Assembly: GCA_028551475.1 (NCBI GenBank)
Contig: CM052355.1
Coordinates: 6,138,001-6,202,000, forward strand
Direction: 5' to 3'
Length of the DNA stretch: 64,000 bases
From: Casuarina equisetifolia
Taxonomy: Eukaryota > Streptophyta > Magnoliopsida > Fagales > Casuarinaceae
In this document: in pieces, positions 1 to 12,000 of the stretch
How the letters are laid out: each line of letters begins with the position of its first letter
Numbering within the stretch: position 1 is the stretch's first letter
Program-made: the position numbers and the translations under genes
The notes under the pieces: generated by a model
Told to the model about the DNA's origin: nothing
Database searches by the model: none
The model's input: only the letters and a program-made list of their open reading frames with translations

Positions 1-2157
1 ACCGCCAAAGACATCATCTGGTTAAAGCAAGTGCTTAATTTAGCTTCTTTCCAAAGTAAATGAGCTAGGATTTGTTTGAAGGAATAGTAATGCTAATATA
101 ATTTCTAAAGATCCTAGAGTTATGATGGGTAAACATTAGCGTAGGCCTTAGAAATGCCTATAAACTAATGGCATGATAGTTCTGAACTCGTCGATTGCCT
201 ACAAAACAAGGTATGCGCAGACCCACTCTGGTATTGCGCGTCTAAAGCCTGCAGGAGAAAGCGAGGTCACGAAAAAAAGACGAAAAGAAGGTGGTGTGCC
301 AGAGCCACTGGAAATAGGTACAGAACCCTACTGACAAATTAATAAATGCTCAACATGCCGACGAATGCTAAGCCCAGCTTAACCTCTCCAAATCGTTCAC
401 TTCACTTGCCACCCAAACTAAAAATAGCCAGCCAAGGAGACAAACTCAGTTCTATGCTGAAAAGAAACTTAGTCCAGGCCAAGATGTTGCCGAAACTCGG
501 CATCTGAGAGTGATTTAAGGATTCTCACACCACAAGCATGGCAACTACTGAAGGCAAAGAGGTCAGGTAGTACATGCAAGCTCCAAAGAGGCACCTTCAC
601 AAGGAAGAATTAATTGAAGGGCAATTCCTTTAAATCCCAATATAAACTATTTACGTATTATTCAATAAAATATGACTACTCAGTAATGAAACGGTTTATT
701 TACAGAATACAAAATGGACTGGTATTGAAACGCTACAAAGTAATAAAAAAGTTTTTGGGAAAAAAAAAAAAAAAAACTCGATTGTACAACAACTCGAACA
801 TCCAGTCAGAACAGTACATTGTTTCTGGTCTATGCATAACCGGAAATGAGTGCTAAATCGTAATTGGTGACCTGTGGACAATGTCATACACAGATAAAAG
901 TGTTTCCGCACCTATAAGCGCAATGATGAGCCATTCCAGAAAATCTGATTTCCTATTTTGAAGGATTTCCTGAAGAAAGCGGATGTTGTGCTGCAAACAA
1001 AACACGAGGGGATTACACGTTATGGGATATTAGTTAAACAACCAGATTCATTTTGCGTTATTTCAAATAACCGTGGATAAGAGAAAATTTAAACCTCCAC
1101 AAACTTCAACTTAAAATCAAGACTTGCAAATGTCTTGAGTCAATTCAAATTCGTCTCTAAGATACTTCCATATCTGAGCAAATTTTGCATCCCTCCAGGC
1201 GATGTCTTGCCTGTAAGTATCAAGCACTTTTCATGTTTGCGCATGCATCCGAAAATAAGCGTAAAACAAGAGAGAGAGAGAGAGAGAAGCAATATAAAAG
1301 GTATATATGAAGCATGAGGTCAAGAAGCTATGCTGTATCATCCTCGCTGGATGCCAAGTATCAGTTCCAACAAAGAGATCCACCATGCTGAACACAGTTC
1401 TTGAAATTATCATCATATGCAGGCCTATATAGTAGATCCAATTATTAACAACACCCAGAGGGATGTCAAGCAGTAAAAAGATTGTTTCCCCAGCTCAACA
1501 GTCAGAGCACTTAGCAAAATGACACAAAAAAGAAGAGAATCATGACATACAAAAATAGACCTAATGTCCCTATAGCACGGGTAGAAAAACAATAATGATC
1601 TGGCATGAATTCCCATAAGAAAATCAAGGTAAAAAAAAAAAAACCAATAAAAGAATATACAGGATATCAAAAATCTCCTGAGGTTGACACTTTTTTGCTA
1701 CGAGTAAAAACTAGGAAGAAGTGCTTTTATCTTCAATTTCACCAAAATTTTCTTACCACATTGGTTTCCTAATTTCTTGAGAACCCAAATAAGCTCATCT
1801 CCTGCGGCTATATTCGTGATTTCCTTTTTCGGAAAAAGCAATGAGAAGGTCTTGCACCTTTCTCATCATCGAAAAGGGATTTCTTTGCCTTTTTTCTTTT
1901 ATTTTTTTTTATTATGCATGGCGCAAAACTATTACCTCTCAAAAGGCCCAAGCTTAAGAAGCACGTCAGCAAGATTTGAATTTGCCTTTCCCACCAACTA
2001 AAAATTTTTTTCCTTTGCATTTTAAATTTTCCAGTCGTTTCCATCTCAAGATTTATATCAGTAAATTCTGCGACCATTCCATCAACCTAAGAGAAGAGAG
2101 AGTAGCGAGCATCAAGTATCACGACTAACTTCACAATGTAAAGACTTCTATACTGAT
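1..2157 (-). pseudogene. 3' half of a DUF155 / RRG-like gene, broken duplicate
   Basis: This stretch matches 13483-15922, the 3' half of the intact DUF155 gene, almost base for base. It carries copies of that gene's exon 7 (853-990, still open, ending in the same TAG), exon 6 (about 1093-1209) and exon 5 (about 1940-2092). Exon 6 has an extra base after the shared ELTQ sequence and runs into a TGA a few codons later. Exon 5 is frameshifted after the KMQRKK sequence. Similarity stops abruptly at 2157, inside the intron upstream of exon 5, so exons 1-4 are absent. It also lacks two short tandem duplications present in the intact copy. It is a recent partial duplicate and is very unlikely to make the protein. 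The left end of the duplication lies outside the window. Confidence 0.85.
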
Positions 2158-4075
2158 TTGACAATGGCTGCATCCCCATACCCTTTCCAGACTTCATGGT
2201 ACCACCAAAAAGTGGACAATCTCGTACCAGGGAGAGATAAGAGCTTATTCTAGAAGAATTTAAACTGCGTAGAACCACAAGAAAAATATCTCCTTGAAAA
2301 CACGACTTCTCGAGATTTTGATCTTTCAACAACTGCTGCTTGTTCAAAATACTTTCAACTCTTATATCTTTCCGCCTAAAAAGAAAAATCATCCATGCTG
2401 CAACTTCAACCTTTTCTCCAATAAAAATCTCTTGGAAATGAAACTCACTCGTGAAACAGACAAAAACCTCTCTTATATTCAAACTTCATATCAACCTATA
2501 TCCTGGTCTACTTGTCAAAAAACCTTTCCTATCACCAACATAAACATAAAGCCACCAGCAATTGGGAAGAAGATAAAGTGAGGACAAGAAGATGACATTG
2601 TGAAAATAGATTAAACCTAAGATGACATGGATACAAAACTTCCTCTGTTGTGGATGATGAAGGACCACTTGTCTTAGACAACCATCTCACCCATGACATG
2701 CAGGCATAGTAATAAAATAAACCTTATTGCTGGACAAAGCCTATACAGTGACAAAGAAGAGGTGCACAAATACTAGTCTCAGATGACATTCTAGGGCCAA
2801 GATAGAACTTTCCCTCCAAGGAAGGAAAGATTCTATCCGTTTACTGCAGTAGGAGTTCTTCAGCTCAGACCAAATGAAACTAAAATCTTAAAGAGTTCCC
2901 TCAAACAACAAATAATTGATTGACGGAAAATCTCTAATATTGTGTTCTAACCTACCAAATCCTCCAAAGGCACAAAGGGGAATGCATATACTCGGTTCTC
3001 CCAGAAGTCCCCATGAGCCACACAGTAATAAAAAACCATACTCGACAAAGCTGTGCCCAGCAAGTCATAAGAAAATAACTTGTCTTTGCATTCTAAGAAA
3101 GAAGTCACCCTAGAAGCACACTTTGACAGCAGGGAATCCTATCAAACAATAGATTGCACAAGTTCTTATTGCTGAAAAGAAAATAAGACTCGTTAGCAAC
3201 TAAAAAGATTCTGGTTGAAATAAGTTAGCATAAGACATATACCTACATCAATCGGTCATAGAGGAAAACTCCTCAATAATCTTTCACTCTAAAATAGTCA
3301 TCATCTAGAACTCTTGATACTCCCAATACTGCCATAATATTAGGAGATACAGACTACTAGGCATCTAATCACAAGAAGAGAAGCCCGTTACCTAAAGAGT
3401 ACCTTTTTTTCTTTTGCTTAGTGGGTATGTAAACTCAATTTCTGCACCTTAGAACAAGAAGAAAATTAATTACAAATGTTGAACAGAGTTTTTCTGACGC
3501 CTCCAAGCCCAAAGTAGAAAGAAGTGAAACTTGTTCTGTTGAAAATCGGATAGCAAACAAATATGATAGCTAATCCAATTACTAAAACACAAACAAAATA
3601 AGTGATAGTACTAATATGTGCTCAAATCTCCAGTATCACATCAAAAAAGTGGAGTAATGCGACCAAAAAAAGACTAGAAAAACGTAACTTGCAATTTGTG
3701 GTCTGATATCCAAATCATTACAGATCGAAGTCCAAGTTTTCAATGGTGAGTCTTCTTAAATTGATTCCCTTCTTTCTACGGAACACTAACATACCAAAAC
3801 AACAGGGCCATGTTGAAGGTAGACTGGTAAATCTTTGTTGGCTATGTTTAGGCCACTCACAAGCAGGAATTTAGAGAAAAATAAGAAGATTGTAATGAAT
3901 TTCTAACCAGGGTCCTATCTCCTCAAAATGAAAACAAGAAATTGAGCAGAAATAAGAAAAATACACCAATGCATAATCAAGCAACTCTATTATTCAATTT
4001 TACATACCACGTGTAATTATTCTTTTACTGGGCTTAGGATGTTGTTGTTTTGGGGGACTGGGCTGTGAGGCTGGT

Positions 4076-4118
<43 letters not shown>

Positions 4119-5132
4119 AAGATAGAGAGAGAGAGGGAGAGTTACTTGGGTGTTTATGTAGTTCAACGACCCCTGATGAATAAACTGCCGTATTTGTGCA
4201 CCAGCAATACAGAAAGAAGACAAAACAGTAAGTTAATGAGAGAGCTTAGTTTTCAAGAACGCAATGCATGGAAGTATTCAAAAAATTTTACTCAAATTAT
4301 GGGTTTGCACCTGTAGATTCTGAGAAGTCAGATCTCCAACTCCATCGCTTTTAGTCTATGCATCTCCACCCCTGGCAGATCCTTTGGAATCACCCTAATG
4401 GGATTCAGAGTTCACCGACAGTATAAGGTCGAGTCTTACATGAAGGACAAGGAAAAACTGTGGATCTGTTCTGTTATGTTTTCTGAAGAACACTTTCAAA
4501 ACCATTTCTAGAGGAAAAAAAAAAAAAGAAACGAAAACTTACAAAAATGATTTTCTCTACCATTTTAAATTCTCTAATGCAGAGAACCAAAAACAGTTTC
4601 AGAAACATCATTTTAATTTTCTTTGAAAATAGGCTATTCAGCTAAAATATAAGAACTTTTCCTTTGGAAAACATGTTTCATAGCGCATTTTCTTACCAAG
4701 TTGTTTTAGCAAATTGCAAAAGCGGAACCATTTTTCAAAAGCAAGTGGGCCATATATAATTCGAAATCAGCCAAAGTAAGAGAATTTATATTCTGGAATA
4801 GAAGTGGATTTACTCACCTCCAGCTGCGAAAGCGCAATGATCCTAATTGATTGGAAGAAAAAGGGGGAAAAAAATTGTTAGAGAAAATTCACACAGAATA
4901 GATCCATTCCAAAGAGGCATATAAAACATACCAATACTCCAATACATTGATAAAAACCACAAAAGAGAAAAATTTAGGGTTACAATTTCAAACACTAAGG
5001 CAGAGCAAACGATGCCTCCACGACATGGAACCCTATGTAAATCAGTTAGCTTCCATGATTCATGTGTCTGGTTGTTTGTATATAAAATGGACGTTAAAAC
5101 TATAGTTAAAGGTTATCGACTTAGCGAGTCGT
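2158..5132. other. intergenic, no supported gene
   Basis: This stretch follows the breakpoint of the duplicated DUF155 half. I find no coherent coding exons and no similarity to the neighbouring genes. It holds a GA-rich microsatellite near 4081-4140 and several A-rich runs. A minus-strand open stretch reads across the breakpoint at 2157 (about 2087-2482) but resembles nothing I recognise. Small splice-like islands on the minus strand, for example about 4819-4843 bounded by AG and GTGAG, could be exons of a gene starting near 5333, but this is not demonstrated. Confidence 0.5.
4081..4140. repeat. GA microsatellite
   Basis: About 60 bases of (GA)n with a few interruptions. It also creates short Ser-Leu or Glu-Arg rich open frames on both strands, which should not be read as genes. 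Confidence 0.9.
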
Positions 5133-5333
5133 TTAACGTGCCTTTCCCAGAACAAGAGGCATGAAGGGCTGTTGTGAGTACGAGTAGTCGTGTAAGGGCC
5201 TGAAAAAGTACAAATCTCTTGTAAAAGGAAATGTCGCGATTCTGGAAATTGATAGAAAAGCAGCAGGTACCAGAATGGGATTCGAGGAAGGTTGTAAGTG
5301 GAGGAGTGTTAGAGGAGCGCAGTACGACGCCAT
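5133..5333 (-). CDS. possible first exon with a transit-peptide-like N-terminus
   Basis: An ATG at 5333 opens a 66-codon frame rich in Ser, Leu, Pro and Phe and poor in acidic residues (begins MASYCAPLTLLHLQPSSN), a composition seen in plastid or mitochondrial targeting sequences. A second overlapping frame begins at an upstream ATG (5361). No homologous domain is recognised and downstream exons were not established. A 25-base island at 4819-4843 with good splice borders is a candidate second exon. It may equally be chance reading frame, so the call is weak. Confidence 0.2.
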   Translation of the reverse strand: MASYCAPLTLLHLQPSSNPILVPAAFLSISRIATFPFTRDLYFFRPLHDYSYSQQPFMPLVLGKAR

Positions 5334-5743
5334 TGTTGAAGAGAAACCGTGTACTCGTCATTTAAGAGAGGCAAGTTCCAAAGAGCCTTTCTGAAGATTT
5401 AATTTTATTTTCCCATTGCGAATTAAAGGTTATTACGGATGAATTAAGAAACCAAAAACGACTATCCTGACAAGGCTAAGGTAAACGGCAGTCTTAATGT
5501 CGCAAAAGCCACTGAGCACCGTTCGATCAATACACGTTTGACCGTTGACTTTGAAGCCTCACGAAGTAGGGTGTCCTTAACGCTCCCCTTCCAATCGTAT
5601 AACAATGGCACCCCTTGGAAGCGGCGCTTCGTGTTCAACAGTCACCTCCCAAGGGCCACCAATGGCACCTGCTCATACCCATAAAAGCCAACTCCTTTCA
5701 CTCGCAAAACCATATCCGCAACCAGACCAGACCTTCAACCACG

Positions 5744-6921
5744 ATGGCTGGCTCCTCTTCACACGCTTCTGCCACTGACATTCCAGTCTCACAACAAGAG
5801 TTCAACATGTTCCACGCCATCGATCGCACCCTCTTTTCTCGCCTGGTCTTCATCCTCGGCCGCGACCCCACCGAGGCGACACAAGTCATGGCGCTCTGGC
5901 TCTGGCTCGAGATAGTCGGTGAGGAAATCGACCTGATGCACTCCAAAATTTTGTCCTTTCCCGACGCTTTACTCCATGTACTAGTCGATGAGTCCGTACT
6001 GGCCCTGGCTTGCACAAAAGGCATCAAGCTCCCTTTCGCTTCCCATAGTGCCGAGATTCCTTTCATCAAGAACTTAACAAAATCCAAGGTCTCGCTCCGC
6101 TACTTCCATGACAATCGCATCGCCATTATTCGCGGCGTTAGGAGTATTATCAATGAGGTTTGCGTTAGAGCGTTCGACGACATAGTGAAACTTGCACGGA
6201 GAAGTGAAGAGTTGCCCAATTATGGCGCGAGAGTACATAACATTAAGCCAGATAACTTTTACGGTCCCCTGAGGAATCTCAAGCTGACTGCTTGGCGTCA
6301 TACTCCCGGGGTTGTGCTTCATCCTCATCACATAGGAGCTCTACAAGTTTTTACTCGCTATGGCACCGAAGGAGGGCCTTCGGACGTTTTCCGGGGTTTG
6401 GATCCTTATAACCCTTCACTTCAGCGGCAGGTTTTGAATAATGAAATCTGTGAAGTTTTAAGCCGCATAAAGTTGAGCGCTGGTGAGGAAGAGGACGAAG
6501 TTCCGCCGGATGATAGGACCATTTTCTTGACATTCTCTAAAGGTTACCCCATTTCAGAAACTGAAATCACACAGTTCTTCACACGGTAAGAACAATGAGT
6601 AAGAGCGTTCGTAAATTATAGGGCGAACCTTGTACGCTGAATTTGTCTTTTTGTTTTTCCTTTTTTTGAACAAACAGGAAATTTGGAGATATTATTGAAG
6701 CATTTCACCTGCAAGAGGTCCTTTCAGAGGAGCAACCGCTTTATGCACGTCTTGTTACTCGTTCAGCTTCCTTCATTGGGGTTGTCCTTGACGGCAAGGG
6801 TAGAGCGAAGTTCTCCATCAATGGAAAACATGTATGGGCACGTAAGTACGTCCGTAGAAGCCCCAGGTCGCCACTAACATCGTCTCCATCAGCCTCCCGA
6901 CCTACATCACCCGCAAGTTAG
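5744..6921 (+). CDS. RRM-like plant protein of unknown function, two exons
   Basis: Coding exons are 5744-6585 and 6678-6921 (GT at 6586, AG at 6676-6677), giving 361 aa. The frame is open upstream of 5744, but ATG 5744 (MAGSSSHAS) is the first in-frame ATG. The N-terminal half is helix-rich with a conserved-looking core (LFSRLVFILGRDPTEA, then VMALWLWLE at about residues 40-65). The C-terminal part, crossing the intron, has the layout of an RNA-recognition motif: a TIFLTFSKGYPISE strand, FGDIIEAFHL, LYARLVTRS, then AKFSINGKHVWARKYV. The protein ends in a Ser/Pro/Arg tail. I recognise the type as a plant-specific family with an N-terminal domain and a divergent RRM; its role is unknown to me. 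It lies between broken transporter and DUF155 copies but is unrelated to them. Confidence 0.75.
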
Positions 6922-7499
6922 CTTAATTAGTGTTTTTGTCACTTGGGGTTGATCAATTTTTTGGTTCCAGTTTTTGTACTTGCATCACGTTGGATTTCTA
7001 ATTAATCTTGTGGAGGACATTAAGAATGAACATAAATTCTCTTTTATCTCTTCTATTTTTTGTTGCAATTGTGATGATATCTTAGTTTTCCGTGACACTT
7101 CTAATCGTACTTTTCGCTCCTGTATTTGCGGATCTCGATTCATTATATACAGGACTTCTCACAAAAGGTTTTACCAGAACTTTTTAAGGATGAGTAAAGA
7201 GCTTAACTCATTAGTTCGAAAAAAGCTGCTCAATTGCTTACCATCTGTGTACTTCTTTTGTCTTCTTCATGGATAGAAACCAGCTTCAAACCCCCCAACT
7301 CCTCACTGAGCCATCATCCCCTGTAAAACTCATCATCTTTGTCAACATCTTGGTAAAACTTAGAAAGTTATTCTAAATCTTTAATTGCATACTAGGAAAA
7401 GCCCAATTTAACGTAACGTGAATATAGCTTTGGATGTACTAACAATGTCTTTAGAAGTTGTTCATAGTATTGGTGCAACCGCGCACAATAGTTGATGAT
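6922..7499. other. 3' flank and intergenic
   Basis: This holds the likely 3' UTR of the RRM-like gene followed by AT-rich DNA. Short open frames here show no recognisable domain. No further feature seen. Confidence 0.5.
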
Positions 7500-7985
7500 A
7501 CAACGATCCACAAGGGGGTTGACTAGGCGCAACCACACCTGTTTTGGGCTCTAAGTTTTGATGGGTTCAAACTACGTGAAGCCGCTGTCTTCCTTCGATC
7601 AAGGCTGATACCACCGTGGCAAGGATTTTGATAACATGCCATGTTCCAACACGTTGAAATGGTGTCAAAGCTCTCTGGGACAGACCCCCGGCGTAGGTAG
7701 AACGAAGCGGCTCACGATCAAGATTGGGAAGCTTGCTGCTGAAAAGGTCGAAGACTAGGAATGAGGAAGTTGGGTTCTTGAAGCGGGGCTCGAGGTACCT
7801 GTCATTTATTAGGGCATAGAGGATCGTGAGGCCATTCAACGTACCAAATGATGTACCCATGAAAATGCCAGTAGGCAATACTGGCATAATTCTGATTAGT
7901 CTTTTGAGGTCTCCATGATTTTGCATACGAGCCATCTGGTTGTTTATCACTCAGTTTTCAGTGCTAGCCCATTCAATAATCTGGC
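7500..7985 (-). pseudogene. NPF transporter fragment (last exon, 5' part)
   Basis: Read on the minus strand, this matches the start of exon 4 of the intact NPF gene (9440-9934). It keeps the LLN.LALKTE start, the LKRLIRIMPVLPTGIF helix, an ILYALINDRYLEPRFKNP loop, and RALTPFQRVG. It has an in-frame stop near the exon start, lacks the LCTVEEVE segment, has small indels, and reaches a TGA where the intact gene has Arg in the RLHVVRTHQ sequence. Similarity then fades after a VVAP sequence. No other transporter exons are seen here. It is an old, truncated copy of the downstream gene. Confidence 0.8.
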
Positions 7986-8139
7986 ATGGAACGGAAGCGA
8001 AAGGATTAGGGAAAGCAAAGAGACCCTATCTGTCCTAACACGAAAATTGACCTTATCGGATTAGTTAAAGCAAACTTAGTCTTTATATCATCATTTGTGC
8101 AGTGCCGGGATCGATTTGAAAGAGACAATAATGGTAAGA

Positions 8140-8975
8140 GATCAGTCCCTTGAGGGATCAGATCGAGGCCCTTCTCAATCATCTGTGTCTACAGCACATG
8201 GAGTCTGACGCCAGTTCCACTCGTGTTTCCCCACTTTGTGTGGCCCGTTTTGGTGTTCGAAGTCTGTGACAGCTAAAGCGGCTCCGGAGATCTATCACCT
8301 TAGAAGCTACTAATTTATTTCATTTTTCCGGCAAATGGCTTTGTAGGCGACGAATTTATGAACTTTTGAAGTTTGACATTTGGTTGCCAAAGACATCGTC
8401 TCGTTAAGACAAAAGATTGATTGAGAAACTTGCTCTCCCCACAATGCTTTTTGACGCCTATACATCGTGGTTCTAAGCGTGCCTTGTTTCAAGAAACAAT
8501 CTCCAAAGCTTTAAAAGACACTCTTTGATATGCCCTGACAAATAGGCAAATCAACCGCTCAAAATCTTGGAAATGCTTGCCATCCTATTGTTTAATTCTT
8601 TCTTCTAAAAACTAACATATTTATGCCAAAATGGATTTTCCAGGCAAACTGCAAGTGCGTGTATTTCCACAAATTGATTAGAAAGTATGCAGAGGTATGC
8701 GTAGAAGTAAGAAGGACATGTTTTTCCAATGATAGCAGGATGCTCAGAAACTTAAGATCCAGCTTGACCATTACCAATTTTGCTTCCCAAGACAAACCAA
8801 AACACCAACCTTAAAGCAAGATGCTTTTCCAAAAAGGAAGGGGTAATGGGGTTTTGGGTCTCTATGTTCAACCAAAAATATTATAAAAATAAGCATTTAC
8901 CAAGCTTTCTCATTCCGGGAAGCAATCCCGATGCATATTTCTCACTAACTTTCAAATAGCCATCAACATCAATCC
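8140..8975 (-). pseudogene. old DUF155 / RRG-like gene remnant
   Basis: Two blocks resemble the intact DUF155 locus. About 8140-8420 resembles that gene's downstream flank (13195-13515), and about 8487-8975 resembles intron 3 plus the end of exon 3 (16455-16940). The exon piece (about 8901-8975) reads DVDGYLKV.EKYASGLLPGM on the minus strand, against NVDGYLKIVEKHASGLLPEM in the intact gene. Exons 4-7 are missing between the two blocks, and nothing upstream of exon 3 follows. Divergence is clearly greater than in the copy at 1-2157, so this is an older duplicate that suffered an internal deletion. Confidence 0.7.
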
Positions 8976-9096
8976 TTATAGTTTTTAGTCTTCATCAATC
9001 CTTACTGAAAGGGGTGGAAGAAGATAACCGTACGGAAAAAAGAAAAAGACAAACACACGAAGAGAAAGAAACCAGCTTGTTAAGCACCCCGACTCT

Positions 9097-12000
9097 TCAT
9101 GGAGCCATCCCAGAAGGCCCATCATCGTCCTCAATATGCTGGCTCCTGAACATCATGGCACAAATAAGAAAGTACCCAAAATTCAATACTCCTACCACCG
9201 CCAACATCCAAAACACGTTGTCCATTCTCCCGTCATTAATATTATCAGGTAACCATTTTGTGGTTCTCTGTACCAAATCCGTAGCCGCGGAGATTAGAAA
9301 AAGCCCTATTCCCATCAGTAATGCAACCATGGCAGTGGACGTACTTTTCAATGAATTTGGAAATTCCTGGTAGTATAGTGTGACAGTTCCTGGGAAATGG
9401 AATCCTTCACCAATGCCCACAACGACTAGTGATACTATGAGCCACAATGCTGACATGGGAACAACCACGCCTGGTTGGCCTTTGAGCTGATGGGTTCGAA
9501 CTACGTGGAGCCGTCTAGTTTCGATAAGGGCGGACACCACCATGGCCAGGATGCTTATGACATGCCCAACTCCAATACGTTGAAGTGGCGTCAAGGCTCT
9601 CTTTGTCAGATTTTGCCATGTAGGGAGAAGGAAACGGTCAATAATCAAGATCGAGATGCTTGTGGCTAAGAGGTTGAAGACTAGGAATGAGGAAGCTGGG
9701 ATTTTGAAATGGGGCCCGAGGTGCCGGTCCATTGTTAGGGCTTGAAGAATAACAAGGCTAGTCCAAATGCCTATTTCAGTCGCTAGGAAAATGCCAGTTG
9801 ACCAAATTGGAATAATTCTAATTAGTTTCTTGAGGTCTTCCACTTCTTCCACAGTGCATAGCCTCCATGATTTGTCATACGAGCCGTCTCCTTGTCGGTC
9901 ACTCTCAGTTTTCAGTGCTGCCCGATTCAATAGCCTGCATGGAAAGTGAAGCACTTAAGAGGAACACTAAATAATCTGGTCTTAAATTATCATTATCACG
10001 AGTACTATTGATTCACGGTTGTATGTTCTTGATTATTCTCGAAGCAATGGCCCGTGACTTATGCCGTACTTTTATTCTCTTTTTGACCCTTGGAAGAGAG
10101 ATCATAATCTCTTATCATGGAGAGAGCTGCTTTGGGCACTAAAGCATACCAAGTTTAACTCATGTGAAAAAGTATAACCTTCATCACATGTATAGCTTCT
10201 TCTTTTTCTTTTTTCTTTTTTTTTTTTCTTTTTTTAAATTCACACACCCACTCCCTCATCTTGGACTAAAGGGTCTTAAACAACACATGCTCCTAACTGA
10301 GTTAAGCCCTTGTTGACCATTACATATATAGCTTTGCTCCAAATTTTTTTCATAAATGATAAATAAGTGCAAGTCCAAAACAGCCATGTAGTCAGTAAGT
10401 AGAGCTCATACCTGAAACTTTTAGTTGGAGCACTGTCTTTCGTTTTTAAGGTCTCGGTGGTTCCAAAATAATAATCCTGGCTTCCAAAAGTTCTTGAAAC
10501 TTTCCTTTTCCTTACTGCTGCAACCAAGACACGAGCTATGCTGATGAGAGGGCTTCCCTTTGGCTTAACTTGGCGATAGAACCGTTTTCCGAAGACAAGT
10601 GCGGCCAGGGCAATGGCATTTGCAATGGCACATATTCCGAATCCTAATCCCCAACCCACATTATCCTGGATATATATGATAGCAGTGAAGCTGATTACAT
10701 TACCAAGGTACAAGGTAAAATAATACCAGCTAAAGAACAAGCCTTGATCTTTGGTCTTGTCAAATTGCTCGGCTCCCATTGCAGCAACTGTGAATCGTGT
10801 ACCTCCAAGTCCTAGTGAAGCCAAAGTTAAGTTCAAATACAGGACTGCATATTGAAGATTTGATGGACTTTCGCAGGCGTATGAAGCGATTGCACATCTT
10901 GGTGGCCTCAAGGAATGTATTGTAGCCGTCAAGGTGAGCATGATCATACCCTGAATTCTCAACAAAGTGTAAGCTTTTGGTTTAAACTCAGATCATAATG
11001 AAGAGAAATTCTTTGGTTGCGTTCTAAGATAAGCTCTTAGTGCTAGTGCGTTTTGTCGCTGGATACATTTATGTACGTAAAACTTATGTTAATGGTTCTT
11101 TGCATTCTGTAAAAGAAGTCTCTTCTTTCCAAAATTGAATTCATATTTCTCATAAACTCGTCAAATTATCAGTAAATATGCAGCCCATTCGAGTCTCTCC
11201 CATTGTACCATATATGTTAGACTTAAAAAAGAAAATGCCAATAGATTGTTAGAATATTGAACTGGCCTAGATTGAGCATTACCAAAAATAAAAAATAAAA
11301 AATAAAAAATAAAAACCTTTTTTCAGCTAGGTAAAGGGAGTGTTGGGAAGAAAAACAAGGAATATTGGGATGTGTCAAATCTAGGACTTCTTATATACCA
11401 GATTGCACTAGCTCCAACTGAGCTAACGTGTGCCCAAACCAAAAAAAGAAATATGTATATATTAGAAGGTAACTTAAGCAGTCTAAATTAAGCATTTCTC
11501 TTTAATCTTATATTATATTCCCTAGCTAGTTACTTCATTGAGTTACATGATAAGTTCCGGTGGAAATTTTTACTTGGTACTTTAATTCATGAAGTCTCAT
11601 CCTTATTAAGCCTCACATGGAAAATAAAATAGCCTAAGAAAGCAATTTATAAAGAGACAGTTTCTTTTGTTTAAGTTAAATATAAATCAGTCTTTATTAT
11701 TTTTCACTTAGTTACCATTAACATGTTTGTGTTGTGCTGTGATTTATTAGATGCGATCCTAATGTTGTTGAAAAATGATCTTGTGCACAACCTGAAAAGG
11801 ACTCTATGGAGACTATTATACATTATTCAGCACCACCACAAAAAGTCTTGCCCTATAAAATACATAAATATGGCGAACTTTGGGGCATAATGATTAGGTC
11901 GTACAACCAGGATCAAAAGTTTTCAAATGAAAACATTAGAGAAATTCATTAGCCAAGAACTTGAAAAAGTTAAAGATGGAGAGGAAAATATAAACCGGCA

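Noticed and set aside
4017-4316. Ser/Leu- and Glu/Arg-rich frames on both strands
   Set aside because: They are translations of the GA microsatellite.
11366-11432. Functional tRNA gene
   Set aside because: Only the A box is good; the B box and stems are degraded, which fits a SINE relic better.
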